NCBI GenBank assembly: GCA_016210295.1
Contig: JACQUM010000088.1
Location: 1 to 17,547, forward strand
DNA length: 17,547 nt
Source: Chloroflexota bacterium
GTDB taxonomy: Bacteria; Chloroflexota; Dehalococcoidia; UBA6926; JACQUM01
Reading direction: 5' to 3'
The notes beneath the pieces are model-generated. The model ran no database searches and had not been told where the DNA came from. It saw nothing but the letters and a program-made list of their open reading frames with translations. Position 1 is the first letter of the stretch. Every line of letters begins with the position of its first letter. Shown in pieces: positions 1-7,336 of the stretch. Made by a program: the position numbers and the translations under genes.

Positions 1-947
1 TGGTGGCTCTCTGGATCGCCCTTTCCACCAGCCTGGGGATCATCACCTGGCACTACCTGATTATCAGCGCCTTCCTCCAGGGCACCGTCATGGCCCTCAT
101 GATGCCCGCTCGCCAGGCTCTCGTGCCCGCGTTGGTGGGGCGCGACAACTTGATGAACGCCATCTCCCTCAACATGACGGTCATGAACGTCAACCGGCTG
201 GGAGCCCCGGCCCTGGCAGGCTTCATCATCGCCGCTGCAGGCATCGAGGGCGTGTACTACCTGATGGCTGCTCTGTACGTCGTGGCGGCCCTTTGCATTC
301 TCCCCCTGCGCCCCGTCGCGGCAGCGGTGACTTCCGCGTGGAGTCGAAAAGTCATCCTCTCCGACGTTCTTGGGGGCCTTGCCTATATCCGGGGCAACCG
401 CAACGTCTTCGCCGTTCTCGTCCTCACCTTGCTCACGGTGGTCTTCTCCATGCCCTACATCTTCCTTCTGCCTGTCTTCGCCGAGGACGTGCTGAAGGTG
501 GGGCCCCAGGGGCTGGGTGTCCTGATCAGTGTCTCGGGGGTGGGGGCGCTGGTAGGCTCTTTGGCCATCGCCTCCATGAGCGGCAAGGGCCGTGGGATGC
601 TCTACCTCCACACGGTTCTGGTGACGGGGATAGCCCTCCTCGCCTTTGCGGCCTCCACCAACTACGGGCTCTCCCTCGCCATCATCGTCTTCGTCGGGCT
701 GGGCCAAGCGGGCCGCATGGCGCTCAGCAGCGTCCTGCTCCAGAGCTATACGGAGGACGCCTATCTGGGCCGGGTGATGAGCGTCATGATGATGGAGTGG
801 GGCGTCACCAGCCTGGGAAGCTTCGGCGTTGCCGTCGCTGCCGAGTTCATCGGAGTGCAGTGGGCGATCGGAGCGACGTCGGCGCTTCTCCTCGTCACCG
901 CCCTGTACTACTACGCCTTGTCGCCCCGAATCCGCCGGCTTGACTGA
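1..947 (+). CDS. MFS-family exporter (DHA3/MFS_3 type), 5'-truncated
   Basis: The open frame runs off the left edge, so the GTG at position 3 is not a real start. About 314 residues remain; a full member of this family is about 410-425, so roughly 100 N-terminal residues (the first transmembrane helices and motif A) are missing. What remains is strongly hydrophobic, with about eight membrane segments. Conserved blocks are PARQALVPALV near the start, GVGALVGSLAIASMSGKG in the middle and LGRVMSVMMMEWGVTSLG near the end. These blocks align with the next gene, so the two are paralogs. Members of this family are proton-driven efflux pumps of the cytoplasmic membrane for drugs or small metabolites; the substrate cannot be read from sequence. 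Only 24 bases separate it from the next MFS gene on the same strand, so co-transcription is likely. Confidence 0.85.
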   Translation, partial: VALWIALSTSLGIITWHYLIISAFLQGTVMALMMPARQALVPALVGRDNLMNAISLNMTVMNVNRLGAPALAGFIIAAAGIEGVYYLMAALYVVAALCILPLRPVAAAVTSAWSRKVILSDVLGGLAYIRGNRNVFAVLVLTLLTVVFSMPYIFLLPVFAEDVLKVGPQGLGVLISVSGVGALVGSLAIASMSGKGRGMLYLHTVLVTGIALLAFAASTNYGLSLAIIVFVGLGQAGRMALSSVLLQSYTEDAYLGRVMSVMMMEWGVTSLGSFGVAVAAEFIGVQWAIGATSALLLVTALYYYALSPRIRRLD

Positions 948-971
948 GCCGCTGGGGCTGGGGATGAAGCC

Positions 972-2249
972 GTGGCCCGCGAAACCTTAGAGCAGGTTCC
1001 TGTCCTCCCCCAGGCGCGGAGGGGCGGCCTGGTTGGCACCTTCTGGGCGCTTCGCTACCGCAACTATCGGTACCTCTGGATGGGACAGCTAGGGCACGCC
1101 TGCTCCCTATGGATGGAGCAGGTGGTGCGGCCGCTGCTTATCCTTCTATTGACAGAGTCCGCTCTTCAGGTCGGGCTGGTCATCGCCGCGCGGACGGTGC
1201 CGATCTTCGTCCTCGGCCTCGCGGCGGGGGTCATCGCCGACCGCTACGACAAGAAGCGGGTCCTCCTGTACAGCCAGGCCGTGACGCTGGTGACGCACCT
1301 GGTACTGGGCCTCCTCATCGTGAGCGGACAGGTGGCGGTCTGGCACGTCTTTCTCACTGCCTTCGTCGCGGGCGGCGCTACCGCCTTCACCCAGCCGGTG
1401 AAGCAGACCCTGATACCCCGGTTCGTCCCGAGGGAGGACCTGGTCAACGCCCTCGCCCTGAACTCGGCGGCGATGAACATGATGCGGGTGGCGGGGGCTG
1501 GCCTGGCGGGCCTGCTGCTCATCTTCTTCGACTATGGGCAGGTCTACCTTCTGAACGCCCTGGTCTACGTGGGAGTCATGGGGGCGACGGTGAAGATGAA
1601 TGTCCCCCAGGAGTCCAGGAAGGAGACCTCCACGCAGGGGCGCGTGTCTTTCATGGAGGACTTCGTGGAGGGCCTCCGCTACGTCAACAAGAACCGTACG
1701 GTGTTGTACCTGGTGGGGATGGCGCTCCTCCTCTTTGTCCTCGGCCAACCCTACCAGCAGGTCTTCATCCCCCTTCTGGCCCTGGACGTCCTGGAGATCG
1801 GGCGATCAGGCGTGGGGTGGATGCTGGCCTTGACCGGCGTGGGGGCGCTGGCGGGATCGCTCACCGTTGCTTGGAAAGGCGCGTTCTCCCGGAGGGGCCC
1901 GGTAATGATCGGGGCCCTGGTAGTTTTCAGCCTCAGCCTAGTTCTCCTGGCCCAGAGCCAATGGCTTCTTCTCTCCACGCTCGCGCTGCTCCTCGCTGGC
2001 GGCATGACGACAACCTACATGGCTTTAAACAACTCCCTCCTTTTAGAGCAGACCCCGCGGGAGCTCCACGGGCGGGTCATGAGCCTGCTGAGCCTGGACC
2101 GGGGCATGATCTCTCTGGGTGCCATTCTGGGTGGTGGGCTGGCCGAGCTTCTGGGCCCGCAGTGGGGCTTGACTCTCATGGCGGTCGGCTGTCTGGGGCT
2201 TGTTGTCCTTGCCTTTTTCTTCCTCCCCGTCGTGCGGCGAATGCAGTAG
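972..2249 (+). CDS. MFS-family exporter (DHA3/MFS_3 type)
   Basis: Complete protein of 425 residues, the usual length for 12-helix MFS_3 transporters. It begins at GTG with a GGGG-type ribosome site about 8 bases upstream. MFS motif A (GVIADRYDKKRV, residues 86-97) lies in the loop after helix 2. A central block (TGVGALAGSL) and a late HGRVMSLLSLDRGMISLG block match the upstream paralog, which supports origin by tandem duplication. The expected role is proton-coupled export across the cytoplasmic membrane. The substrate is unknown, and no regulator or efflux partner lies beside it. It ends facing the tRNA-Sec and trx genes, which come from the opposite direction. Confidence 0.9.
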   Translation: MARETLEQVPVLPQARRGGLVGTFWALRYRNYRYLWMGQLGHACSLWMEQVVRPLLILLLTESALQVGLVIAARTVPIFVLGLAAGVIADRYDKKRVLLYSQAVTLVTHLVLGLLIVSGQVAVWHVFLTAFVAGGATAFTQPVKQTLIPRFVPREDLVNALALNSAAMNMMRVAGAGLAGLLLIFFDYGQVYLLNALVYVGVMGATVKMNVPQESRKETSTQGRVSFMEDFVEGLRYVNKNRTVLYLVGMALLLFVLGQPYQQVFIPLLALDVLEIGRSGVGWMLALTGVGALAGSLTVAWKGAFSRRGPVMIGALVVFSLSLVLLAQSQWLLLSTLALLLAGGMTTTYMALNNSLLLEQTPRELHGRVMSLLSLDRGMISLGAILGGGLAELLGPQWGLTLMAVGCLGLVVLAFFFLPVVRRMQ

Positions 2250-2317
2250 CGCTGGCGCGCTCGGTACTCCGCTGACGAGGAGGATGGGATAAGAGGCGGG
2301 GGCCAGGAGCGGCAGGC

Positions 2318-2415
2318 TGGCGGGAGTGGGAGGGAGTCGAACCCACCGGGGACGGCGCAGGCCGCCCCCCATCGATTTTGAAGACCGTGAGCCCCACCGG
2401 GGACCATCCACTCCC
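2318..2415 (-). tRNA. selC: tRNA-Sec (selenocysteine, anticodon TCA)
   Basis: On the minus strand a 98-base tRNA folds with the features special to bacterial tRNA-Sec. It has an 8-bp acceptor stem (GGGAGTGG with CCACTCCC), a D arm closed by CCCC-GGT-GGGG, and the anticodon loop CTTCAAA with UCA at 2379-2381. The variable arm is very long (about 9 bp around a CTGC loop). The T loop is TTCGACT, followed by discriminator G and an encoded CCA. UCA reads UGA, so this RNA carries Ser that is converted to Sec by SelA and delivered by SelB. The anticodon stem is imperfect: it needs a G-U pair and a bulged A, or has only 4 clean pairs. A TATAGT-like -10 box lies upstream. No Sec-insertion proteins are in the window. 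Confidence 0.93.
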
Positions 2416-2433
2416 GAAGGCTTCCCAAACTCC

Positions 2434-2439
2434 ACTATA
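2434..2439 (-). promoter_or_regulatory. Possible -10 box for tRNA-Sec
   Basis: TATAGT on the minus strand lies 18 bases upstream of the mature tRNA 5' end, a suitable distance for a -10 element. No convincing -35 is seen at 17-18 bases further upstream (TCCCTC at best), so this is only a candidate. Confidence 0.35.
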
Positions 2440-2485
2440 TCAACGCCGCAATGGCCGAGGGAAAGATGGGAGCCGTCCGCTTCGC

Positions 2486-2619
2486 TCGCAGGGTGCTGGA
2501 AAACCGTTCGGTATTCCCCAACCCTCCTTCCCTTCGTCAGGCCCAGAGCAGGGGGGGAGCTAGTTGGAGGGACGATCCATGAATCGCCCCTAAGGGGCCC
2601 TGTCTTTGCGCACCCTTCT
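2486..2619. repeat. Degenerate CTAG-type palindromic repeat (copy E)
   Basis: The left end reads GCAGGGTGCTGGAAAAC. The right end, read on the minus strand from 2619, reads CTAGAAGGGTGCGCAAAG. Both resemble the ends of the better copies at 4680-4831 and 17482. The stretch after the left end (TTCGGTATTCCCC then CCTCCTTCCC) follows the same order as the copy at 17482. Inside is a small GCCCCTAAGGGGC palindrome (2585-2597). An internal CTAG lies at 2560-2563, so the element may instead end there. It fills most of the gap between tRNA-Sec and the trxB stop, which lies 11 bases beyond it. Confidence 0.5.
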
Positions 2620-2630
2620 AGGGAAGGCCG

Positions 2631-3560
2631 CTACTCGTGGAAGTGCTCGACGAGGTACTTCTCGGCGAAGATGGCAGCGGTGACGCCGTCTCCGGCGGCC
2701 GAGGCCACCTGCCGGGCGGAGTCCTGACGGATGTCTCCCGCGGCGTAGACGCCGGGGATGCGTGTCTCCATCTTCAGGTTGACATGGATGTGGCCCTTGT
2801 CGTCCAAGGGGAGGGCCCCCTTCAGGAACTCGTTCTGAGGTACCAGGCCCACGTAGATGAAGACGCCCTCCACGGGCAGGTCGTGGACCTCGCTGGACTT
2901 CATGTTTCTGAGGGTGACGCCTCTGACGACGCCGTTGCCATTGATGCTCTCGACCACGTGGCTCCAGAGGAAGTCCATCTTGGGGTTGGCGAAGGCGCGC
3001 TCCTGAAGCACGCGCGTGGCCCGGAGCGCGTCTCTTCGATGGACGATGGTGACTTTGGAGGCGAAGCGAGTGAGGTAGGTGCCCTCCTCGACAGCGGCGT
3101 CGCCGCCACCCACGACGACCAGCTCTTTCTCGCGGAAGAAGGCGCCGTCGCACACAGCGCAGTAGGAGACGCCCCGCCCGGCGAGCTCCAATTCCCCCGG
3201 CACCCCCAGCTTGTTCGGTGTAGCCCCGCTGGCGATGATGACGACCTTTGCCCGAAGCTCGCCGTCGTCGGTGACAATGGTCTTGATCTTGCCGGTCAGC
3301 TCGGCCCCTTCCACCTCGGCATACTTGGTCTCCAGGCCGAACTTCTCGGCATGGCGCAGCATGTTGTTTCCCAGCTCGGGGCCCAGAATAGACTCGATGC
3401 CGGGGTAGTTCTCCACGGCCTCCGTGGTGGCGATCTGGCCACCAGTCAGGCCTCGCTCCACAAGCAAAGTCCTTAAGCGGGCTCGGGCCGAGTACAGACC
3501 CGCAGCGAGACCGGCGGGGCCGCCGCCAATGATGATGACGTCGTAGTCCTGGTCGGCCAC
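2631..3560 (-). CDS. trxB: Thioredoxin reductase (NADPH)
   Basis: A 309-residue low-molecular-weight thioredoxin reductase, the normal bacterial length. It reduces oxidised thioredoxin with NADPH through FAD and a redox disulfide. Visible are the N-terminal FAD-binding GGGPAGLAAG (12-21), the catalytic CAVC (Cys134/Cys137) inside the inserted NADPH domain, GGGDAA (151-156), the NADPH 2'-phosphate motif HRRDALRA (from 174), and the C-terminal FAD motif YAAGDIRQD (ending near 280). The start is GTG with AGGAG about 5 bases upstream. It lies 27 bases after the trxA stop, so trxA-trxB form an operon and encode the complete thioredoxin couple. The catalytic site uses two ordinary cysteines, so it is not a selenoprotein despite the nearby Sec tRNA. 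Confidence 0.97.
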   Translation of the reverse strand: MADQDYDVIIIGGGPAGLAAGLYSARARLRTLLVERGLTGGQIATTEAVENYPGIESILGPELGNNMLRHAEKFGLETKYAEVEGAELTGKIKTIVTDDGELRAKVVIIASGATPNKLGVPGELELAGRGVSYCAVCDGAFFREKELVVVGGGDAAVEEGTYLTRFASKVTIVHRRDALRATRVLQERAFANPKMDFLWSHVVESINGNGVVRGVTLRNMKSSEVHDLPVEGVFIYVGLVPQNEFLKGALPLDDKGHIHVNLKMETRIPGVYAAGDIRQDSARQVASAAGDGVTAAIFAEKYLVEHFHE

Positions 3561-3587
3561 CCTATCTCCTCTTCGGTTGCTGATGGG

Positions 3588-3917
3588 CTACTTGATGACC
3601 CTTGCCAGGAGGCGCTCCCTGAGGGCCTTCTTCGGCATGGCGCCAACCACCTGGGCCGCAGGCTTTCCCTTCTCGAAGACGATGAGCGTGGGGATGCTCA
3701 TCACCTGGTACTTGAGGGCGATGTTCGGAGCCTCGTCCACGTTCAACTTCGTGAAAATGGCCTTTCCCTCGTACTCGTTGGCCAGCTCTTCCACGATGGG
3801 ATCGATCATGTGGCACGGCCCGCACCAGGGGGCCCAGAAGTCTACCAGGACGGGAAGGCCCGCTTGCAGGACTTCCTGCTCGAAGCTCTGTTCGGTCACT
3901 TCCTTGGGCTTTGCCAT
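3588..3917 (-). CDS. trxA: Thioredoxin
   Basis: A 109-residue cytosolic thioredoxin with the active site WCGPC at Cys32/Cys35 and the cis-proline loop SIPT (Pro76), both at textbook positions. It is the general disulfide reductant recycled by the product of the next gene. The frame is open to 3965, but I choose the ATG at 3917. It has AGGAG 8 bases upstream and gives the standard length, and the upstream extension has no family counterpart. A TATACT -10 box lies 65 bases upstream. Gene order is trxA then trxB on the minus strand. Confidence 0.97.
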   Translation of the reverse strand: MAKPKEVTEQSFEQEVLQAGLPVLVDFWAPWCGPCHMIDPIVEELANEYEGKAIFTKLNVDEAPNIALKYQVMSIPTLIVFEKGKPAAQVVGAMPKKALRERLLARVIK

Positions 3918-3981
3918 TCCTATCTCTCCTTTCTCTGTTCGCGTTGGAGTCGTGAAGCACGACACCGAATGATTACCTTCT

Positions 3982-3987
3982 AGTATA
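3982..3987 (-). promoter_or_regulatory. Possible -10 box of the trxA-trxB operon
   Basis: TATACT on the minus strand sits in the 120-base gap between the kinase-family gene and trxA, about 65 bases before the trxA ATG. The -35 region at 17-19 bases spacing is weak (ACAACC or TCACAA). It suggests that the trx pair can be transcribed apart from the upstream genes. Confidence 0.45.
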
Positions 3988-4037
3988 CGGGCTTTGAGGG
4001 GAGAGGTTGTGACGAGGGTTACTAACCGCTCACCGGC

Positions 4038-4637
4038 TTATTGTAGCACGGCGACGAGAGCGGACAGAGCCGCTCCTGCGACCACGGGAACCGCGAGGTT
4101 GTCGTCGACGGGGAGAGGGAGAGACTCGACGAAGGCGGCAACAATGGCACCTGCCAGGACGGCCAGGAGATCGAGACCTCCCAGCCACGTTCCGACCAGG
4201 AGGCCGGCTCCGGCGGCTCCGGCCAGGCAGCCAAGGGAGCCCTCCAGGCTTTTGCCCCACGGACGTCGCCTCCCCCATTTCTCCCCTACCGTGGCAGCCA
4301 GAGGGTCCCCCCAGGCCGTATAGAGGACGGCTACGCCTGCGACTCTCGCCGGGAAGAGGAGGAAGCAAAGGAGGGTAGCTCCCACGAGGTAGGTGGCTGC
4401 GGTGACACGATCATGCTCGCGAGGCTTGAAGAGGACATGAACGGGCTCTTGGAGCAGCCAGTGGAGGCGGGGCTGGGTGAGGCGAAGCAGCTCCCAGAGG
4501 AGGATGGCAACGGTGGCGGTCACCAGGAGGCTTATAGCGAGGGGCTGGGGCAGGAGAAGGGCCGCTGCGGGCAGGAGGGAGCCTGCGACGGCGTGGAACG
4601 CTCTTCGTAGCCACGGTCTGCTGGGAGGAGAGGACAC
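4038..4637 (-). CDS. Diacylglycerol/polyprenol kinase-family membrane protein
   Basis: A 199-residue, very hydrophobic protein with six or so membrane segments. It matches the COG0170 (SEC59/DGK1/VTE5) pattern: a basic N-terminus PWLRRAFHAVAG, the signature GDPLAATVGEKWGRR (110-124) followed by GKSLEGSLGC (129-138), and a late acidic ESLPLPVDDN (171-180). Family members phosphorylate dolichol, phytol or diacylglycerol, using CTP in the characterised eukaryotic cases, at the membrane. In bacteria the lipid substrate is mostly unproven, so none is assigned. The start is uncertain: GTG at 4637 has no clear ribosome site, and no ATG lies in frame upstream before a stop. A hairpin-rich repeat lies immediately upstream, and insertion may have altered this gene's own start region. 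Confidence 0.75.
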   Translation of the reverse strand: MSSPPSRPWLRRAFHAVAGSLLPAAALLLPQPLAISLLVTATVAILLWELLRLTQPRLHWLLQEPVHVLFKPREHDRVTAATYLVGATLLCFLLFPARVAGVAVLYTAWGDPLAATVGEKWGRRRPWGKSLEGSLGCLAGAAGAGLLVGTWLGGLDLLAVLAGAIVAAFVESLPLPVDDNLAVPVVAGAALSALVAVLQ

Positions 4638-4679
4638 GGCGGGGATGAGAAAAGACTCGGGGGCGATGGTCGCGCTCCT

Positions 4680-4831
4680 CTAGCAGAGTGGTGAAAAAGG
4701 GATGTCCAGAGTCCCGACGAGTCGGGAATGGCGGGGGTCTGGGGGTGACCCCCAGAAACAATTCCCGCCCCCTTCCTGGCCAGAAAGGGGGCGGGGGGAT
4801 GGTCGAACAGGGGTTTTCATCAGCCTGCTAG
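4680..4831. repeat. CTAG-type palindromic intergenic element (copy A, best preserved)
   Basis: A 152-base element with inverted ends. The left end reads CTAGCAGAGTGGTGAAAA. The right end, read on the opposite strand, is CTAGCAGGCTGATGAAAA. Between them are three consecutive hairpins: CCCGAC-GA-GTCGGG (4713-4726), TCTGGGGG-TGA-CCCCCAGA (4738-4756) and a CGCCCCCTT/AAGGGGGCG pair (4766-4793) around CCTGGCCAG. There is no reading frame and no transposase, so it is MITE- or REP-like. The right-hand CTAG contains the TAG stop of the iscU-like gene. Related copies occur at about 2486, 11405, 16620 and 17482. Confidence 0.8.
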
Positions 4832-5211
4832 GAGCCCGGGTGGCGGGCCCTCTCGTAGGCTGCCAGCGCCTTGTGGAGCGCTCCAATCGCCAGGACGGAG
4901 CAGTGGACCTTGGCGGGAGGGAGGCCTCCTACCGCTTGCGCTAAGTTGGCGGCGGTGAGACGCCGAGCAGTGGCAAGAGGCATGCCTGTGACCATCTCTG
5001 TGCAGGCGCTTGAGGTAGCCACCGCCGCGGGGCAACCTCGCGTCTTGAAGGTGACGCGAGCGATTAAGTCTCCCTGTATCTTTACCCAGAGCCAGGTGAC
5101 GTCCCCGCAGATGGGGTTCTCGTCCACGCCGATAGCGTCCGCGCCGGGCATCTCGCCGACGTTGCGGGGGTTTCGCAAGTGCTCCTGAACAAGGGGGCTG
5201 TAGAACGGCAT
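4828..5211 (-). CDS. IscU-like iron-sulfur cluster assembly scaffold
   Basis: A 127-residue scaffold of the IscU/NifU N-terminal family, on which Fe-S clusters are built from sulfur supplied by a cysteine desulfurase. The conserved ligands are all present: Cys35 and Asp37 in ICGD, Cys60 in RGCPAA, and Cys104 in KVHCS. The frame is open to 5322, but the ATG at 5211 gives the family N-terminus (MPFYSPLVQEHLRNPRN) and has GGAAGGGG upstream. It starts 22 bases after the desulfurase stop, so the two genes form an operon. Its TAG stop lies in the terminal CTAG of the repeat at 4680-4831. SufU-type scaffolds are close relatives, so the gene symbol is left blank. Confidence 0.92.
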   Translation of the reverse strand: MPFYSPLVQEHLRNPRNVGEMPGADAIGVDENPICGDVTWLWVKIQGDLIARVTFKTRGCPAAVATSSACTEMVTGMPLATARRLTAANLAQAVGGLPPAKVHCSVLAIGALHKALAAYERARHPGS

Positions 5212-5233
5212 GGAAGCCCCTTCCGTCTCGCCC

Positions 5234-6418
5234 CTAGCGGGTAGGCTCGCCCACGGGCGACATGGCCCGCAGCTTCGCCACGATTCCGGGGAGGAGGGAA
5301 AGAACGCGGTCGACCTCCTCATCGGTATTCTCCGGCCCGAGACTCAGGCGCAGGCTCCCCTGGGCGATGTGCGGGGCCAGGCCGATGCCGACGAGGACGT
5401 GAGAGGGCTCCAGGGAGGCCGAAGAGCATGCGCTCCCGCTCGAGGCGCACACGCCGGCGAAGTCCAGGTTCAACAACACCGATTCGGCCTCCACCCCTTC
5501 GAAGGAGACGTTGACATTGTTGGCCAGCCGCTGGGTGCGATGCCCGTTCAGGCGGGTGCCGGGGATGCTCAGGAGTCCCTCGATGAGCCTGTCCCGCAGG
5601 CGGGCGCAGTGGGCCACGGCGCTGGGCCGGCGCTCCTCGGCGAGGGCGAGAGCGACGCCGGTGCCCACGATGCCCGGAACGTTCTCCGTCCCCGCCCGGC
5701 GGTTGCGCTCCTGACTGCCCCCAAGGCCCTGGGCCTCGAAGGGGGTGTGGCGCTTGACGTAGAGGACGCCGACGCCTTTGGGGCCGTAGAACTTGTGGGC
5801 GGAGAGGCTGAGCATGTCTACACCCAGCTTCTTGACGTCCAGGTCCAGCCAGCCCGCCGCCTGGACGGCGTCGGTGTGCATGACGATGTTGCGTCCTTCG
5901 GCCTGGGCGCGCTCCTTGACGATGCGGGAGACTTCGACGATGGGCTGGACGGCGCCGATCTCGTTGTTGACGTACATGATGGAGACCAGGATGGTCTTGC
6001 CCGTGATGGCTTGAGCGACGTCCTTGGGGTCTACCCGGCCGTCCCTGTCCACGGGGAGATAGGTGACCTCAAAGCCCCGCTTCTCCAGCCACTCGCAGGC
6101 GTGGAGGACGGCGTGGTGCTCGATGGCGGAGGTGATGATGTGGTTGCCCGCGTGCTGGAGGGCGAAGGCGGCGCCCCGGAGGGCGGTGTTGTCAGACTCG
6201 GTGCCGCCGCTGGTGAAGACTACCTCGCTGGAGCGGCAGTTGAGGGCCTTGGCCACCTTGTCCCGGGCCTCGTCCACCGCCTTTGCCGCGTCCTGGGCCA
6301 GGGTGTAGAGGCTGGAGGGGTTGCCGAAGCTCTGGGTGAAGTAGGGCAGCATGGCCTCCAGGACGCGCGGGTCTACCGGGGTGGTGGCCGAGTGGTCCAT
6401 GTAAATGACTTTGTCCAC
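5234..6418 (-). CDS. Cysteine desulfurase, group I (NifS/IscS type)
   Basis: A 394-residue PLP enzyme that converts cysteine to alanine and passes persulfide sulfur to acceptors, here most likely the IscU-like product of the next gene. Visible are the N-terminal YMDHSATTPVDP, SGGTESDN (70-77), the PLP-stacking EHHAVL (His101/102), the Schiff-base lysine SAHK (Lys209), and the catalytic loop SGSACSS with Cys331, typical of group I. The frame is open to an ATG at 6478, but I choose the GTG at 6418. It has AGAGGGAGA just upstream, and a perfect TATAAT at 6479-6484 puts transcription start downstream of the longer start. Group I enzymes can also release selenium, which matters given the nearby Sec tRNA, but the sequence does not show this. 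Confidence 0.96.
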   Translation of the reverse strand: MDKVIYMDHSATTPVDPRVLEAMLPYFTQSFGNPSSLYTLAQDAAKAVDEARDKVAKALNCRSSEVVFTSGGTESDNTALRGAAFALQHAGNHIITSAIEHHAVLHACEWLEKRGFEVTYLPVDRDGRVDPKDVAQAITGKTILVSIMYVNNEIGAVQPIVEVSRIVKERAQAEGRNIVMHTDAVQAAGWLDLDVKKLGVDMLSLSAHKFYGPKGVGVLYVKRHTPFEAQGLGGSQERNRRAGTENVPGIVGTGVALALAEERRPSAVAHCARLRDRLIEGLLSIPGTRLNGHRTQRLANNVNVSFEGVEAESVLLNLDFAGVCASSGSACSSASLEPSHVLVGIGLAPHIAQGSLRLSLGPENTDEEVDRVLSLLPGIVAKLRAMSPVGEPTR

Positions 6419-6478
6419 GCTAGTCTCCCTCTGAGGAGCTGGGGATACCGTCAGCGCTTGGCGTTCTGCTCGTGACAC

Positions 6479-6484
6479 ATTATA
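6479..6484 (-). promoter_or_regulatory. -10 box of the desulfurase-scaffold operon
   Basis: A perfect TATAAT on the minus strand, about 60 bases before the chosen GTG start. The hexamer 17 bases upstream (CGCCAG) is a poor -35. It implies a leader of about 50-55 bases and helps to reject the longer desulfurase start. Confidence 0.55.
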
Positions 6485-6519
6485 GTCCGGCGGTGCTCAT
6501 ACTGGCGAGGCGAAGAAGT

Positions 6520-7212
6520 TTACTGGCGTCGGATACGGTCCGGGTTGAGGTCCCGCCGCGCGGCGTGAGCGAAGAGGAAGACCAAAGCGAGTCCCGTTAG
6601 GGCCCCGGCCAGGGCCCCACCTCCGACGAAGACCTCCGCAGCTCGGAGGACGTCGCCGCGGGTCGTGCCGACCATCAGGCCCAGAGTGAAGCTGGCCGCT
6701 CCTCCGGCGGCCTCACTGAGCATGCTTGCTCCGACGAACCAGGGGGAAACGTGGTGCCGAAGGGAGAGCCATTGGGAGAGCCCATTCACGAAGCCCAGCC
6801 AGGCGCCGACCACGATCCCGGCCACGGTGCCGCCCACAGCGAAGCGTACGGCCACGCCCTTGGCCCCAACCAGGCCCCACCCGGTCTCCCCGCCGACGAC
6901 CCAGCCCATGGTGGCTGCCAGGAGCCCGACGACGCTGTACCCAGCCACGGTCGCCAGAACGTACCAGTTGACCTTGTGGGCATGGCGACGGAGGACGGCC
7001 CATTGGGCCGTTCCTACCAAGGCGCCAACGATGGCGAAGCCCAGGGTCTCGCGGATGCCTCCGCCTCCCTCCCCCACCAATCCACCGATGCTGGAGCCGA
7101 TGGGCAGGGCGATGGCGCTGGCCACGACCCACTGGAGCCAGAAGGCCCGTCCCAGAGAGACAGCTTGAAGGGGTCGAGGGGCCGCCAACAGAGAGGGGAG
7201 GTCAAAGTTCAT
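6520..7212 (-). CDS. Hypothetical glycine-rich membrane protein with internal duplication
   Basis: A 230-residue protein of unknown function with about six membrane segments rich in Gly and Ala. An internal repeat is visible: QWAVLRRH...WYVLATVAGYSVVG (from residue 70) and QWLSLRHH...WFVGASMLSEAAGG (from residue 147), 77 residues apart. A weaker related LQW block occurs near residue 27. Each repeat places a QW-x-x-LR-x-H motif at a membrane edge. The start is ATG with TAGGAG about 8 bases upstream, and the C-terminus is basic and cytosolic-looking (RRDLNPDRIRRQ). It is divergent from pyrG and separated from the desulfurase by 101 bases. I recognise the general QW...LRRH style from uncharacterised bacterial membrane proteins but know no function. 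Confidence 0.8.
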   Translation of the reverse strand: MNFDLPSLLAAPRPLQAVSLGRAFWLQWVVASAIALPIGSSIGGLVGEGGGGIRETLGFAIVGALVGTAQWAVLRRHAHKVNWYVLATVAGYSVVGLLAATMGWVVGGETGWGLVGAKGVAVRFAVGGTVAGIVVGAWLGFVNGLSQWLSLRHHVSPWFVGASMLSEAAGGAASFTLGLMVGTTRGDVLRAAEVFVGGGALAGALTGLALVFLFAHAARRDLNPDRIRRQ

Positions 7213-7257
7213 AGGGAGGCTCCTACCATCTTATCTCTGGCCACTTGCCTTCTGTGC

Positions 7258-7287
7258 TTGACAGATGTTCCGCCGGCCTTCTATACT
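7258..7287 (+). promoter_or_regulatory. Sigma-70-type promoter for pyrG
   Basis: TTGACA (7258-7263), an 18-base spacer and TATACT (7282-7287). Start would be near 7294, giving a leader of about 135 bases before the pyrG ATG. Confidence 0.7.
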
Positions 7288-7317
7288 TCCTCCTGTAGCG
7301 ATCCTTTCCTCCCTTTC

Positions 7318-7336
7318 CAGGAGGCAGTTCCTCCTG
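7318..7336 (+). other. Leader hairpin upstream of pyrG
   Basis: CAGGAGG-CAGTT-CCTCCTG is a perfect 7-bp stem with a 5-base loop in the predicted pyrG leader. No run of T follows, so it is not a terminator. It encloses the only Shine-Dalgarno-like AGGAGG in the leader, about 105 bases before the start codon. Confidence 0.5.

Noticed and set aside
1109..2275. A 388-codon open frame overlapping the second MFS gene
   Set aside because: Gly/Pro/Arg-rich shift-frame shadow of the MFS coding region.
2631..3560. Thioredoxin reductase as a selenoprotein because of the nearby Sec tRNA
   Set aside because: The active site is a normal CAVC pair, the gene ends in TAG, and no in-frame TGA or SECIS-like need is seen.
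5210..6475. A 421-codon open frame on the plus strand
   Set aside because: It is exactly antisense to the cysteine desulfurase, whose motifs are unmistakable. High GC keeps the opposite strand open.
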